The notes below the pieces were generated by a model, which was not told the origin of the DNA, did not search any database, and was given only the letters and a program-made list of their open reading frames with translations. From the NCBI GenBank assembly GCA_002811645.1, contig PDIP01000060.1, positions 77,721 to 141,720 on the forward strand: a stretch of 64,000 nt of DNA. Reading direction: 5' to 3'. Below, piece by piece: positions 54,093 to 63,221 of this stretch. This DNA is from Corallochytrium limacisporum (taxonomy: Eukaryota; Opisthokonta). Each line of letters starts with the position of its first letter. The first letter of the stretch is position 1. The position numbers and the translations under genes were made by a program.

Positions 54093-57000
54093 ATGTTTAG
54101 ATCATTGGTGCGACACCGTCTGCAGCGGACGCCGAACTTGCTGCGGAACTTTGCCTCCCTCACAGCACAGCGCGATAATGTCAAGATCAAGCTCAGTGAC
54201 TATACGTCACTTCCGTATCTGGTGGCCCACGTGAAATTGGACTTTCAGTTAGGCCATGAACAAACCCGGGTGTCGAACTTGACGACGTACCAGTACAGAC
54301 AACAGCAAAAGCAGCAGCTGCCGAACCTGGTGCTTAGTGGGCACCCCAGTGTGCAGTTGGAAAACGTAAGGATCAATGGAAAGTTGTTGGCTCGAGATCA
54401 GGAATATATATTGACCACTGCAGAGAAGGACGGCGCGTTGACGATCCCAGCCAGTCGTCTTAAGGACCTCATCGGAAGCGACGGTGAGTTCCAGGTGGAG
54501 ATCTTGACAACGGTCAACCCTTCCACAAATACAGCGCTTGAAGGTCTCTACGTTGGTGATGGCGAAATTCTAGTAACGCAATGCGAAGCTGAAGGGTTCA
54601 GACGCGTGACCTTTGCCCTCGACCGTCCAGATGTTACTGCTCCCTACGATGTTGTGCTCCGAGGCAATCGTCAAATGTTCCCCATCATGCTGAGTAACGG
54701 CAATCTTCAGTCTGACAACGGTGTGGACAGCATTGTGCACTGGCATGATCCATACCACAAGCCAAGTGACCTCTTTGCTATTGTTGCTGGCGACCTCATC
54801 GAAATCAGCGACACATACGTAACGGAGGCCAGCGGAAAGGCAGTCTCTCTGCGTCTTCTATACCCAAGGAGAGGAACTGGCTGTCAGCATCGCTCAGATG
54901 ACATGCTCCTACATGCTCTAGAGAGCCTTAAACGTAGCATGCTCTGGGATGAGCGACGATTTGGTTTGGAGATGGATGCGAACATCTACCACATTGTCGC
55001 AGTCGACAACTTCAACGCCGGCGCAATGGAGAACAAGACACTGAACGTCTTCAATAGCAAATACCTTCTGGCACGGCCTGATATTGCAACCGATTCGGAT
55101 TTTGCCAACGTCGAGCGAGTAGTTGCACACGAGTATTTCCACAATTGGACAGGGAACCGCGTGACATTGAGGGATTGGTTCCAGCTGACGCTCAAGGAGG
55201 GTCTGACAGTGTTTCGTGACCAAGAGTTCTCCGCTGATTCTGCCGCATTTGGCGACAACATGAAAGGGTCTATGCCTCGCGGCGGCGACATCCTCGAACT
55301 ATCGCATGAATTCCAAGCCTCTCAGTCCTCTGCACGTGCCCTGCAGCGCATTGCGGACGTCAGTGCACTCCATGCTGTGCAGTTCACCGAGGACGCAGGC
55401 CCGCGCAGTCATCCATTGAGGCCTGCGGAATATGAAGAGGTGCAGAATTTTTTTACGGCAACAGTCTACCTGAAGGGAGCCGAGGTCATCCGAATGTTAC
55501 AGACCATGTACGGTATACCTGCCTTTAACAAAGCTCTGCAGCAATACATCCGTGACAATGACGGACGGAGTGCCACAGTTGAAGATTGGCTGGCGCCATT
55601 CCAAAACCAGTGTGGCTTGGACGTCGAACGTTTCGGTCGCTGGTACACCCAAAAAGGCACGCCGCAGGTCAGATATGACCTGGAACAGGACGGTACTAAC
55701 TCGGTCAGGCTAAACATTACCCAAGAAGCCCCCGCAGTAAACCCCGAAGCAGAACCGTACCTCTTTCCCTTGAGTTTCGGTCTGCTCCATCGAGAGACAG
55801 GTGAGAGCATCCCTGTAGAAATTGAAGGTAGTGACGGCGGCGGCAATGGTGCTCTCGAAACTCACACTGTAACTGTCCAGGATGGTGCCATGTCAGTTAA
55901 ACTGAAGCGCGCGAATGGCCAGTCTTTGCGCACCGACGAAGTTCTGGTAAGCGTTAATCGCAGTTTCTCATCTCCGGTGCTCATCAAGGAAAGACAAAGC
56001 AATACTGGTACTGAGCAGCTCGAGGACCTGAGCGTCATTGCACGCTGCGATCCGGACATGTTCAAGCAGTGGGATGCCACTCAGCAACTGTGGTCCAGCA
56101 TTACGCAGGAACTGAGTCCACAGATTACGCCTCTGTTATCCGTCAATCCATCTATGGCTTTGAACATCCACGCAGTACCCTCTGATGTGGTCGAAGCGGT
56201 ACCGAAAAGCATCATTGACGTTGTAAGCAGCCATCTACGGCGTCTACTTGAAGATAGAGCACCAAATAAGGAGCATCCATCCGGTCCACTTGCAGAATTT
56301 GTGGCCTCCCTTCTGTCAGCGCCGCCCCAGGCGACCATAGCCTCCACCTCATCGTCGCCCACCGACCCAGTCGCACAACAGATTGCCACTCAAGCCATTG
56401 GCAAGGCCATCGCACTGACCTGCAATGAGGAACTAAGAGCCATCCTCGACAGTCTCGGCTCTGTTAGCCGGCCCCATCTTGCAGGAGCGAGCATGGCGGG
56501 AAAGAAGCCATGCGAATGGCATAGGGACGGGAGAGGATGGCGCGCTATCGTCAATGCGGCGCTGAAGCTTCTGATTGAGGCCCATCCCCGGGAAGATGGT
56601 CTCAAATCTATTGCCATGGAAAGGTCCAAGAACATGGGACCAGGCAAGGAGAATCTTAGTGTTAGATTGGGTGCCATGACGGCGATGCAGAACGTGGACG
56701 GCCAGATGCGTGATCAGATGCTCTCTGATTTTATCCACGACTATGAACATGACCGTAGCATGGTGGGTAAGTGGCTTGCTGTGCAAGCATCCAGCATCAT
56801 GCCAAGCTCTGTCCACAACGTTCACGAACTCAGGTATCAGCGTGCGTTCGATCCCAAAAACCCGAATCTCGTCCTCAGCCTGTTGGGCACATTTGCCAAC
56901 AATCCGGCCGTCCTGCACGGCTCACCGGAGGGTCAAGGCCATGACTTTTTGGTAGATCAGATTCTATATTTGGATCCTATCAATCCGATGATGAGCGCCC

Positions 57001-57146
57001 GCCTGGCGCAATCCCTGCTGCCGTGGAAACACTATGTTCCTGTGGTGGCCGAAAATATGAAGAATGGCTTGCGCACGCTACAGGACCACGGAAAGCTAAG
57101 TTCAAACTTACATGAGATAGTCACAGCGGGTCTGAGGGATGAATGA
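54093..57146 (+). CDS. PepN-type M1 metallo-aminopeptidase
   Basis: 1017 residues. The exopeptidase motif GAMEN is at 310-314. The zinc site is HEYFH (His346, Glu347, His350), followed after 18 residues by Glu369 in LKEG; the sequence around it, NWTGNRVTLRDWFQLTLKEG, is diagnostic of the E. coli PepN branch of M1 rather than the animal APN branch. The C-terminal Ig-like and helical-repeat domains (about 545-1017) are present. It is longer than bacterial PepN (about 870), owing to an N-terminal extension and short insertions, for example a Ser/Thr-rich one near 750. Residues 1-27 are Arg/Leu-rich without acidic residues, as in a mitochondrial presequence. It removes N-terminal amino acids from peptides with broad specificity. 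All catalytic residues are intact. The gene ends 143 bp from the RPA-like gene. Confidence 0.95.
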   Translation: MFRSLVRHRLQRTPNLLRNFASLTAQRDNVKIKLSDYTSLPYLVAHVKLDFQLGHEQTRVSNLTTYQYRQQQKQQLPNLVLSGHPSVQLENVRINGKLLARDQEYILTTAEKDGALTIPASRLKDLIGSDGEFQVEILTTVNPSTNTALEGLYVGDGEILVTQCEAEGFRRVTFALDRPDVTAPYDVVLRGNRQMFPIMLSNGNLQSDNGVDSIVHWHDPYHKPSDLFAIVAGDLIEISDTYVTEASGKAVSLRLLYPRRGTGCQHRSDDMLLHALESLKRSMLWDERRFGLEMDANIYHIVAVDNFNAGAMENKTLNVFNSKYLLARPDIATDSDFANVERVVAHEYFHNWTGNRVTLRDWFQLTLKEGLTVFRDQEFSADSAAFGDNMKGSMPRGGDILELSHEFQASQSSARALQRIADVSALHAVQFTEDAGPRSHPLRPAEYEEVQNFFTATVYLKGAEVIRMLQTMYGIPAFNKALQQYIRDNDGRSATVEDWLAPFQNQCGLDVERFGRWYTQKGTPQVRYDLEQDGTNSVRLNITQEAPAVNPEAEPYLFPLSFGLLHRETGESIPVEIEGSDGGGNGALETHTVTVQDGAMSVKLKRANGQSLRTDEVLVSVNRSFSSPVLIKERQSNTGTEQLEDLSVIARCDPDMFKQWDATQQLWSSITQELSPQITPLLSVNPSMALNIHAVPSDVVEAVPKSIIDVVSSHLRRLLEDRAPNKEHPSGPLAEFVASLLSAPPQATIASTSSSPTDPVAQQIATQAIGKAIALTCNEELRAILDSLGSVSRPHLAGASMAGKKPCEWHRDGRGWRAIVNAALKLLIEAHPREDGLKSIAMERSKNMGPGKENLSVRLGAMTAMQNVDGQMRDQMLSDFIHDYEHDRSMVGKWLAVQASSIMPSSVHNVHELRYQRAFDPKNPNLVLSLLGTFANNPAVLHGSPEGQGHDFLVDQILYLDPINPMMSARLAQSLLPWKHYVPVVAENMKNGLRTLQDHGKLSSNLHEIVTAGLRDE

Positions 57147-57289
57147 GCAAGTAGTGGGCGGATACCGGACGCATCCGAAAAGAGACAACAGAACTGTTTG
57201 TCTCCAAGCCATGTGAGATTTTATGTGTTACAAGAATAGAAATATAATGAGTACATTTTATATGAATATGTTGGATGCTCATGCATGAC

Positions 57290-57769
57290 CTAAGTTTCGA
57301 ATGTGAACGTTAGTAAATCCTTTAGAGTCCCATCATAGAGCACAAAGCGCATGTCTGTTACAATGTTGGAATAGGTGTCAGGATCAATCTTCAAGCTCAG
57401 TTCCACTGGCTGCCCATTAATGAGTTCTGAAAGGGTTTCCTTGCTATGATCTACTTCCTTGAAAAGCTGCAGAGCATCTCGGACATTGCAGCCCATAATT
57501 CTTTCCGCAAGCGCCGGCGTTAGAGTAGCCTCGTAGAGGCCACATCCTTCAACTGCATAAATGATCTTCAGGTTAAATTCCTCGAAGGGCTCCTCACCGT
57601 CAATATTTTGGAAACATTTCGGGCAAAGCGCATAGACCGGTCTATACCATATATCATTGTGACAGAGTCTGCAAACGACGTGTGCCATGCTCGGTCCGAA
57701 GACCATCTCAAAGATCAGCCCAGATTGCTCCCATTGTTCAGAATCCTGTTTAGTTTGAACAGATTGCAT
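57290..57769 (-). CDS. RPA1 C-terminal-like zinc-ribbon/OB-fold protein
   Basis: 159 residues starting at ATG 57767-57769. A zinc ribbon is formed by CRLC (Cys33, Cys36) and CPKC (Cys49, Cys52), with 12 residues between the pairs. It is followed by beta-strand/helix segments: FNLKIIYAV, EATLTPALAERIMG, ALQLFKEV, then PVELSLKID and IVTDMRFVLYD. The order (zinc ribbon inside an OB-fold, a helix with the hydrophobic LxxxIxG pattern, and a final pair of strands) resembles the RPA70 C-terminal DNA-binding domain and the N-terminus of DDIAS/NOXIN. It lacks the other RPA1 domains, so it is not the main RPA1. It may be a DNA-damage or meiosis-related RPA relative, or an unrelated zinc-ribbon OB protein; the assignment is by pattern only. 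Convergent with PepN. Confidence 0.8.
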   Translation of the reverse strand: MQSVQTKQDSEQWEQSGLIFEMVFGPSMAHVVCRLCHNDIWYRPVYALCPKCFQNIDGEEPFEEFNLKIIYAVEGCGLYEATLTPALAERIMGCNVRDALQLFKEVDHSKETLSELINGQPVELSLKIDPDTYSNIVTDMRFVLYDGTLKDLLTFTFET

Positions 57770-58088
57770 TACGGCTAGTGTTTCTATTTGAATTTCACAG
57801 ACCCTGCTTCCATCTCCGATAGTCTTGTCACCATCACCGATACAGCCTTGAAATACAATTTAATGGCGGTTTAGCGCCAAACCCTCCGTTTCAAATTGTT
57901 CGCGCTTGCTCGGCCCCACCGAGTCCTAAACGGGCAAGGAAGAGAGGACCAGGGGCTCGGGTCAAATCGAGAGCATCACATTCTGACATACTGTCCGAGT
58001 GTTTGCACTAGAGGAAGGGCCCAAGTTGTTTGATTTGTGCAGAGCACTTGCAAGGAAGTATTTAAAATATGATACTTTATGTTGTCGC
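57770..58088. other. Upstream region of the RPA-like gene with an E2F-like site
   Basis: 319 bp. It contains GCGCCAAA at 57874-57881, which reads TTTGGCGC on the gene strand, the E2F consensus, about 105 bp before the ATG. It also serves as the 3' flank of MCU. Confidence 0.4.
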
Positions 58089-59036
58089 TCAAATGACACT
58101 GCGCAGACCCATACGGCGCTGAAGCATAGCAATCTCATCCTCAACTCGGTCCTTCTCTTGCAGAAGGTCGTTGTACGTGTCTAAGGGGAACCCACGCGCC
58201 CGCGCCGCCTTGAAGAAGTACCGCTGCTCCTTAAGTTCCTTGTAGGAATCGTAAGAGTGCTCCTTGCGGTGCCACAGGAACCACCCATAGAAGACCACAC
58301 TGGTGCCATAGGTAATAAAATACGACAGTGGTTCAACAATATCCCAGGAGTACTCAAAGTAGGTCAAACGGTAGAGGGCACCCCACTGAAATGCCATCGC
58401 TGCAAGACCAGTGTACAGCCACATGGACGTGACACGCTCCGCTTCCACCTCGATGGTCTTCTTTTGCTGCTCTAATGGCTTCAATTGGCGATCGATGCGG
58501 TCGAGGTAGTTCTCTAGTTCGTTTAGAGTATTTCTGTGGTCAACCCCACCGATTTCTTGGTAAACAGCATCGAGCATGGCTTTCAATTGTTCCACTTTGG
58601 TATCCAGTTCGGTCGTCTGGGGGGCCGTGATAGCATACTTTTCTGGTCCGATAAGGATCATTATGTCGTCCTTAAGGGCTGCAGAGAGAGTAGTACCCTT
58701 CGCGTAGTCCGAACCGTCGGGATCAACCACTGTAACATCTTCCAAACCTTCATTTTCCAACATCCGCCGCAGGTCTCCTACCGTCGACGAGGTGCTCAGT
58801 GCAAATGCCTTCACAGTTGCCTTAGTGTTCATGGGAAGCTCCAAACGTACGACACCTGGCTTGTAGGTCACTTTCAATTCTCTGGCAGCTGCCGCGGCAG
58901 TGGCAAACAAACGGCTTTTCTCCCGAACATCACTCCGCCAAGTCAGTGGACTCCAACGAACAGGAGTATGTGCGGCTCGAAGAACTGAATGGTTCGTCCT
59001 GCCGATCGTGGCACGACTAAGTGTACGTAGAAACAT
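58089..59036 (-). CDS. MCU: Mitochondrial calcium uniporter pore subunit (MCU)
   Basis: 315 residues. The first 45 are Arg/Ser/Thr-rich with few acidic residues, a mitochondrial presequence. Residues about 52-135 form the beta-grasp-like N-terminal matrix domain. Coiled coil 1 is at about 140-203, transmembrane helix 1 at about 205-223, and the selectivity-filter signature WDIVEP at 231-236, with the Asp232 and Glu235 rings that bind calcium. Transmembrane helix 2 is at about 237-255, followed by coiled coil 2 (265-310). The filter matches the WDIMEP of animals, with Met replaced by Val. The protein is a channel in the inner mitochondrial membrane that moves calcium into the matrix down the membrane potential. 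The length is close to, but slightly shorter than, human MCU (351). No MICU or EMRE gene is seen nearby. Confidence 0.96.
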   Translation of the reverse strand: MFLRTLSRATIGRTNHSVLRAAHTPVRWSPLTWRSDVREKSRLFATAAAAARELKVTYKPGVVRLELPMNTKATVKAFALSTSSTVGDLRRMLENEGLEDVTVVDPDGSDYAKGTTLSAALKDDIMILIGPEKYAITAPQTTELDTKVEQLKAMLDAVYQEIGGVDHRNTLNELENYLDRIDRQLKPLEQQKKTIEVEAERVTSMWLYTGLAAMAFQWGALYRLTYFEYSWDIVEPLSYFITYGTSVVFYGWFLWHRKEHSYDSYKELKEQRYFFKAARARGFPLDTYNDLLQEKDRVEDEIAMLQRRMGLRSVI

Positions 59037-60484
59037 TTCTGTCTATCGTAGAAGGGTGACAACACCTGAAGACTCCCTAGCTAGTATGGGAACGCTATCA
59101 CAAACAATCACTCGTTCCGTTTTCCTTACAGTCCTGAGACCTGAAAAGTGTCCGTTGCACATTTGAAGTTGATCATTGTTTCGCGTGATCTACCTTCCGT
59201 GGGACTCTGACTTCCACTTTGACTTCGAAAAGACTTAGACACGATCCTCCTCCAGTCAGTGTAATCCGAAGTGGCCCCCAGCCGTTGTGATTCTGGGGCC
59301 TTGGACACTGCTTCCATCGCCAGGGGGCGCGTATGTTGTTGGGACGGGCAGAGGGCTCCCGTATTCTTCCTGTGTATTCTGGCCGGGGCTTGGGGTGGCT
59401 GGAATCCAAGCTGGATTTGGATTTGGTCGGGCGTCCTAACGGGGGAGGGCCGCCAGGTAAGAAAGATCTCTATGGAATACTCATTGAATGTGCTCAGAAA
59501 CTAGAGGAAAGATCAAGTTCTGATCGACTACAACGGTCAATTATGTTCGGCATGGTTTGATTAATATCCAATCCAGGACTTGGACTGATTTTTCCGACAC
59601 CATTGGAAACTCTCGGGATCTCCAACCTATCGGACAATGAAAAGCCTCGAGCAAGATTGGTTGGCGGGCAGCATAAATATCAGTAGTTCACTCTGCCATT
59701 CAATATTGCATAAGTGTAAGTTGATTTACGGCCATTTTAATTTTGTCATGTTTCTTGATGTTTCTTCATTGTCGGCAACTCTTGGACGCCTCAGAGGGTG
59801 CTGATCTGGAGGAATTATGAAGCCAAATGATCCAATCCTTGTATAAAAACTATGATTGCATTCAATTGCCCAAGAAGTGGAACAATTGTATTCAATTGTG
59901 CAACGATTAGACCGTGATACAAATTAGAATATGCGAGTATTCATCGCCCGTCCAATATTTCTGTATCGAAATTGTTGACTGGACGCGTACAACAAGTAAA
60001 CTCTGTTTATTGACTACAGGAGTCAATTGAAAGTCCGTACAAGTGCTTTATTGGATTCAAATAGGTCAATCTTACGGGAATTAACATGTACAAAGACCGG
60101 TTTCATCTCATGAGTGCAATCATAGGACAGCCGTATTTTTGTTCCTGTTTAATAGAGTCATTGAGAAAAATTGTGCATCATTGTATTTTGCTTGATTATT
60201 TCTGGGAGGACCTCCTTCGAGCTCATATCTGTTTCTCGTTTGACGAACCCTTACCCGTCCTCAGAAACCCCCGGGGGGCCCCCTCCGGCCCCGGTGACCG
60301 TAGACTTTCCGTACTGCTCCCGACACTCGCCCAACCAAAATTGGCGCGCAAAGATTCTTTACGCCATCTGTGCTGCACCCGGCCCGCAAAGGTACATAGG
60401 AATGAAGAAGCTGCCCTTTCTTCGACATAACAGGACGGGCTATTCGCTGCTCACCCTCGGAAGTTTACACATATTCAGATCATC
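59037..60484. other. 1.4-kb divergent intergenic region
   Basis: Between MCU and HYLS1. AT-rich at 59700-60100, with CAATTG repeated three times near 59860-59900, and a GC-rich block at 60265-60300. TTGGCGCGCAA at about 60340-60350, an E2F-like palindrome, lies roughly 135 bp before the HYLS1 ATG. No gene; I did not find a clear RFX X-box. Confidence 0.45.
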
Positions 60485-61174
60485 ATGGTTGGCAGTGCAA
60501 ACCATTTTACGCGTCATGAAGTTCGCCGGAAACTAAGGGAGGAAGGTTACGGTGACATTGATGAAGCCACCTTCGAAGACTTTTACAATGCATTAAATGC
60601 TCTGGCAGACGAAGAGGCACTGGCAATAGAACAACCAACTGCGACCAGTAAGGGAACGACAAAAATAAGTCATCGTGCCCAACGGCGGGTAGAGGAAGGC
60701 AACCTCCGGACCGAGGCGCTCAAACAACATGAACCCGTTCTGGACGCCCATCAAGACTTCCACCTCGGCGTGGACTTTCGGCCTCCGCTGGCTCCTGTGA
60801 CTGGTACCTATCACCAGAATGGAAATATTCCGCGCAGTTCATTTATTATCCCGAAACCAGATCCGGGACAGACCCGGCGCAAAAGTGATCCGATTTCTCG
60901 GTACCAACAGTACCAGAGCTACTGGGATGCAATGGGACTGAACAAGGGTCGCACGTCCTCTCGATACTCCAGTAACTATGGTACCAGTAGCCCAAACGCT
61001 GTCTGGCGTCGGACTGACCAGAGAACGGGTCTTGGTGCCCGACCAGCTCCTCGTATGCAGGTAAATAACTATGTTGTTCCCACGGAGAAGAAGCGAGAGA
61101 AGCTGCGGTGGGCGGTGCGCGAGAAGATGCTTACGGGGCAGACGAGCGGCGCAGGCGCTATTCTGCCAAAATGA
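60485..61174 (+). CDS. HYLS1: HYLS1-like centriole/cilium protein
   Basis: 229 residues, shorter than human HYLS1 (299). The N-terminus (about 8-42, FTRHEVRRKLREEGYGDIDE and the following FEDFYNALNAL helix) fits the conserved short N-terminal domain of HYLS1. Residues 61-110 are a charged linker. At 116-147 comes SSFIIPKP, then DPISRYQQYQSYW, and at 193-212 VNNYVVPTEKKREKLRWAVR; these two blocks, in this order, are the HYLS-box region, nearly identical to the animal pattern (YF-YKRDW, then NNYLVPTEKKRSALRWGVR). HYLS1 is a centriole component needed for ciliogenesis in animals. Its presence indicates that this organism has, or recently had, centrioles and cilia. The open frame is intact, and a G/C-rich promoter with an E2F-like site lies upstream. 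Convergent with the FGGY kinase, 97 bp between stops. Confidence 0.9.
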   Translation: MVGSANHFTRHEVRRKLREEGYGDIDEATFEDFYNALNALADEEALAIEQPTATSKGTTKISHRAQRRVEEGNLRTEALKQHEPVLDAHQDFHLGVDFRPPLAPVTGTYHQNGNIPRSSFIIPKPDPGQTRRKSDPISRYQQYQSYWDAMGLNKGRTSSRYSSNYGTSSPNAVWRRTDQRTGLGARPAPRMQVNNYVVPTEKKREKLRWAVREKMLTGQTSGAGAILPK

Positions 61175-61271
61175 TGTACAAATCAACAGCGATTACAAAA
61201 GGTTATTTTTCAACATGTTGAATATTGTAATGGACATATGGAAACAGTCGTGACGGGTACATATGAACGGG

Positions 61272-63221
61272 CTAAATGCTTACTGACGCAGCCCGTGCAG
61301 CGGCCTCCAGTTCAACCAGCTTTTGGTACATGCAGTACTTTCGCTCGTGCAGGGCTTTTAGCCGGTCTCCAGCAAAGGAATCTCTGCTGCTTGCCACTGC
61401 TTCTGTCTTGGCCCTTAGCGTCCATGCCGCTCGCAACAGACGTTGGCCCACGAAGCCATCTGCTGTGGACCGTACTTCCTCTTGGTTCAGATCACCTGCA
61501 ATATCTTTGTACTGCTCCGCCGCACTGAGTCCGAGCACTGCCGCACCACGGCAGACCGTGTCATCTGTTCCTTTTGCATCGCTAGGCACCGTGGTGTACA
61601 CTTTCGCACCTGTTAAACAGTCCAGAATATCCGCAAATTGCTCCATGAATACTGTGTTCTTGGTGAGCCCACCGCAGATAACGACAGTATCGAAGGATTC
61701 GTAACCGCTCTTGGTCATGCTCTGAACAATCTCCACCGTGCCGTAGCACAGGGCCTGCACAAGACTCAAGTACTGACGTGCACAGTCTTCTGCGCATGTT
61801 AGTGGGCTGAGCCCGACGGCACTGCCCCTAGCTAGTGGGTCTGCCCTCGGGCTGCGGTTGCCGTAGTGATCGGCTGTCATGTGTAGATCCTTTGCAAGGA
61901 AGGAGTAGTCCCGCTTGTCGCTATCCGTGGCCATGCGGTGCAGAAGGTCATCAAAGCATCGTAAATAGTCGATGGCCTCCCACACTTCCTTCAGTGTCGA
62001 GGGTCCTTTCAAAAGATCTGAATCCATGCTCATCACAAACTCATCTAGCAACCTCCCTACTGCGCTCTGTCCGCCCTCATTGACCCATGTGCCGGGAAGA
62101 AGAACATCTTTAAATGGACCCCATACGCCAGGCACGAATTTCGGACCGTCGGTGCTGACTGCTAAGTGACATGCACTCGTGCCTGCAACCACAATCAATG
62201 GAAATTTCAGTTCGTTAACTGACTGCACCTCCTCAACATCCAGTTCGTCAAGTTTGCCCGTCAGCAACAAAGGTAAACACCCGGCATAGGCATCGATAAT
62301 TCCACCTGCCACAGCACACGGTCCCCTGCTCAGGATTCCATTGGCTTCACTGATTGGCAATTCAGCAACCAGTTCCCCCGGCAAGGCCATGTGGCACCCG
62401 ATAGAAGGCACCGCAGTCTGCAGGTCAGCGAACCCGACTACCTGCAGCAAGTCTTCCTGCCACCCCTCAGGGCGATCCGCGCCTCCTTCGATGTAATTCC
62501 ATTTGGCCCGCACTGCATTTGTTGATCGTACGTCATTAACCTTACAGATTTCGCCATTTCTGCTCATCATCATGCGACCTCCACCCTGGACAATTAGCCA
62601 ATACACGACATAGTCAGGTAGGTCGAAGAAAGCACACTTGCGGTGCTCCATGAGTTTAGGTCGGTGGCGCCAGAGCCAGCAGAGCTTTGGCATCTGATTC
62701 TCTGGACTGACCTTACCTCCCTGAAATTTCCGAATGCTTTCGAATTTTCTGTTCGAATTGATCAAATCTGTCTCTTCCACTGCGCGGTGGTCTGCCCATA
62801 GAATGATGTCAGATGTGAGATCATTTTGCGACCTTTGCGGATGATCTGGGACTTCCCAATGGAGCGCCACTTTTTGCTCGTCCGACCCACTATTCCGGGA
62901 AACCATGGCAAGACTGCAAGTCGCATCTACACCCACACCTTGCACGTCCCATTCCTGTCCCTTGACTTCACTGGCAAGCTTTTGTCGGAGCCAGTATATC
63001 ACTGCATTTAGCTCGTCAGTGCTCTGTTCCAGATACTCTGTGCATGAGCTGCCATCGACGGCTGGTGGTTTTACCTTGATGACAGTGAAATGCTCCTCTT
63101 CTTTGGCCACGCACGCTCCGCATTTACTACAGTACAGTGCTGCACGGATGGATGCGGTACCTACGTCAATTCCCAGGACCGCTGGCCGGCGATCCATATG
63201 CTTGTGGCACTCACATGGCAT
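61272..63221 (-). CDS. FGGY: FGGY-family carbohydrate kinase (D-ribulokinase-like)
   Basis: 649 residues. The phosphate-1 loop GIDVGTASIRAALY begins at 17. WADHRA is near 150. The adenosine/phosphate-2 motif VVAGTSACH is at about 339-347, HYGNRSPRADP at about 449-459, and the ICGGLTKN motif at about 511-518. This layout is that of the FGGY-domain protein of animals and fungal YDR109C, shown in yeast and mammals to phosphorylate D-ribulose, rather than glycerol kinase or xylulokinase. The likely role is ATP-dependent repair or salvage of free D-ribulose into the pentose phosphate pathway in the cytosol. The N-terminus has a Cys/His-rich start (MPCECHKH) of unknown meaning; an additional C-terminal helix (about 590-649) is Arg/Ala-rich. 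Intronless and intact. Confidence 0.94.
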   Translation of the reverse strand: MPCECHKHMDRRPAVLGIDVGTASIRAALYCSKCGACVAKEEEHFTVIKVKPPAVDGSSCTEYLEQSTDELNAVIYWLRQKLASEVKGQEWDVQGVGVDATCSLAMVSRNSGSDEQKVALHWEVPDHPQRSQNDLTSDIILWADHRAVEETDLINSNRKFESIRKFQGGKVSPENQMPKLCWLWRHRPKLMEHRKCAFFDLPDYVVYWLIVQGGGRMMMSRNGEICKVNDVRSTNAVRAKWNYIEGGADRPEGWQEDLLQVVGFADLQTAVPSIGCHMALPGELVAELPISEANGILSRGPCAVAGGIIDAYAGCLPLLLTGKLDELDVEEVQSVNELKFPLIVVAGTSACHLAVSTDGPKFVPGVWGPFKDVLLPGTWVNEGGQSAVGRLLDEFVMSMDSDLLKGPSTLKEVWEAIDYLRCFDDLLHRMATDSDKRDYSFLAKDLHMTADHYGNRSPRADPLARGSAVGLSPLTCAEDCARQYLSLVQALCYGTVEIVQSMTKSGYESFDTVVICGGLTKNTVFMEQFADILDCLTGAKVYTTVPSDAKGTDDTVCRGAAVLGLSAAEQYKDIAGDLNQEEVRSTADGFVGQRLLRAAWTLRAKTEAVASSRDSFAGDRLKALHERKYCMYQKLVELEAAARAASVSI

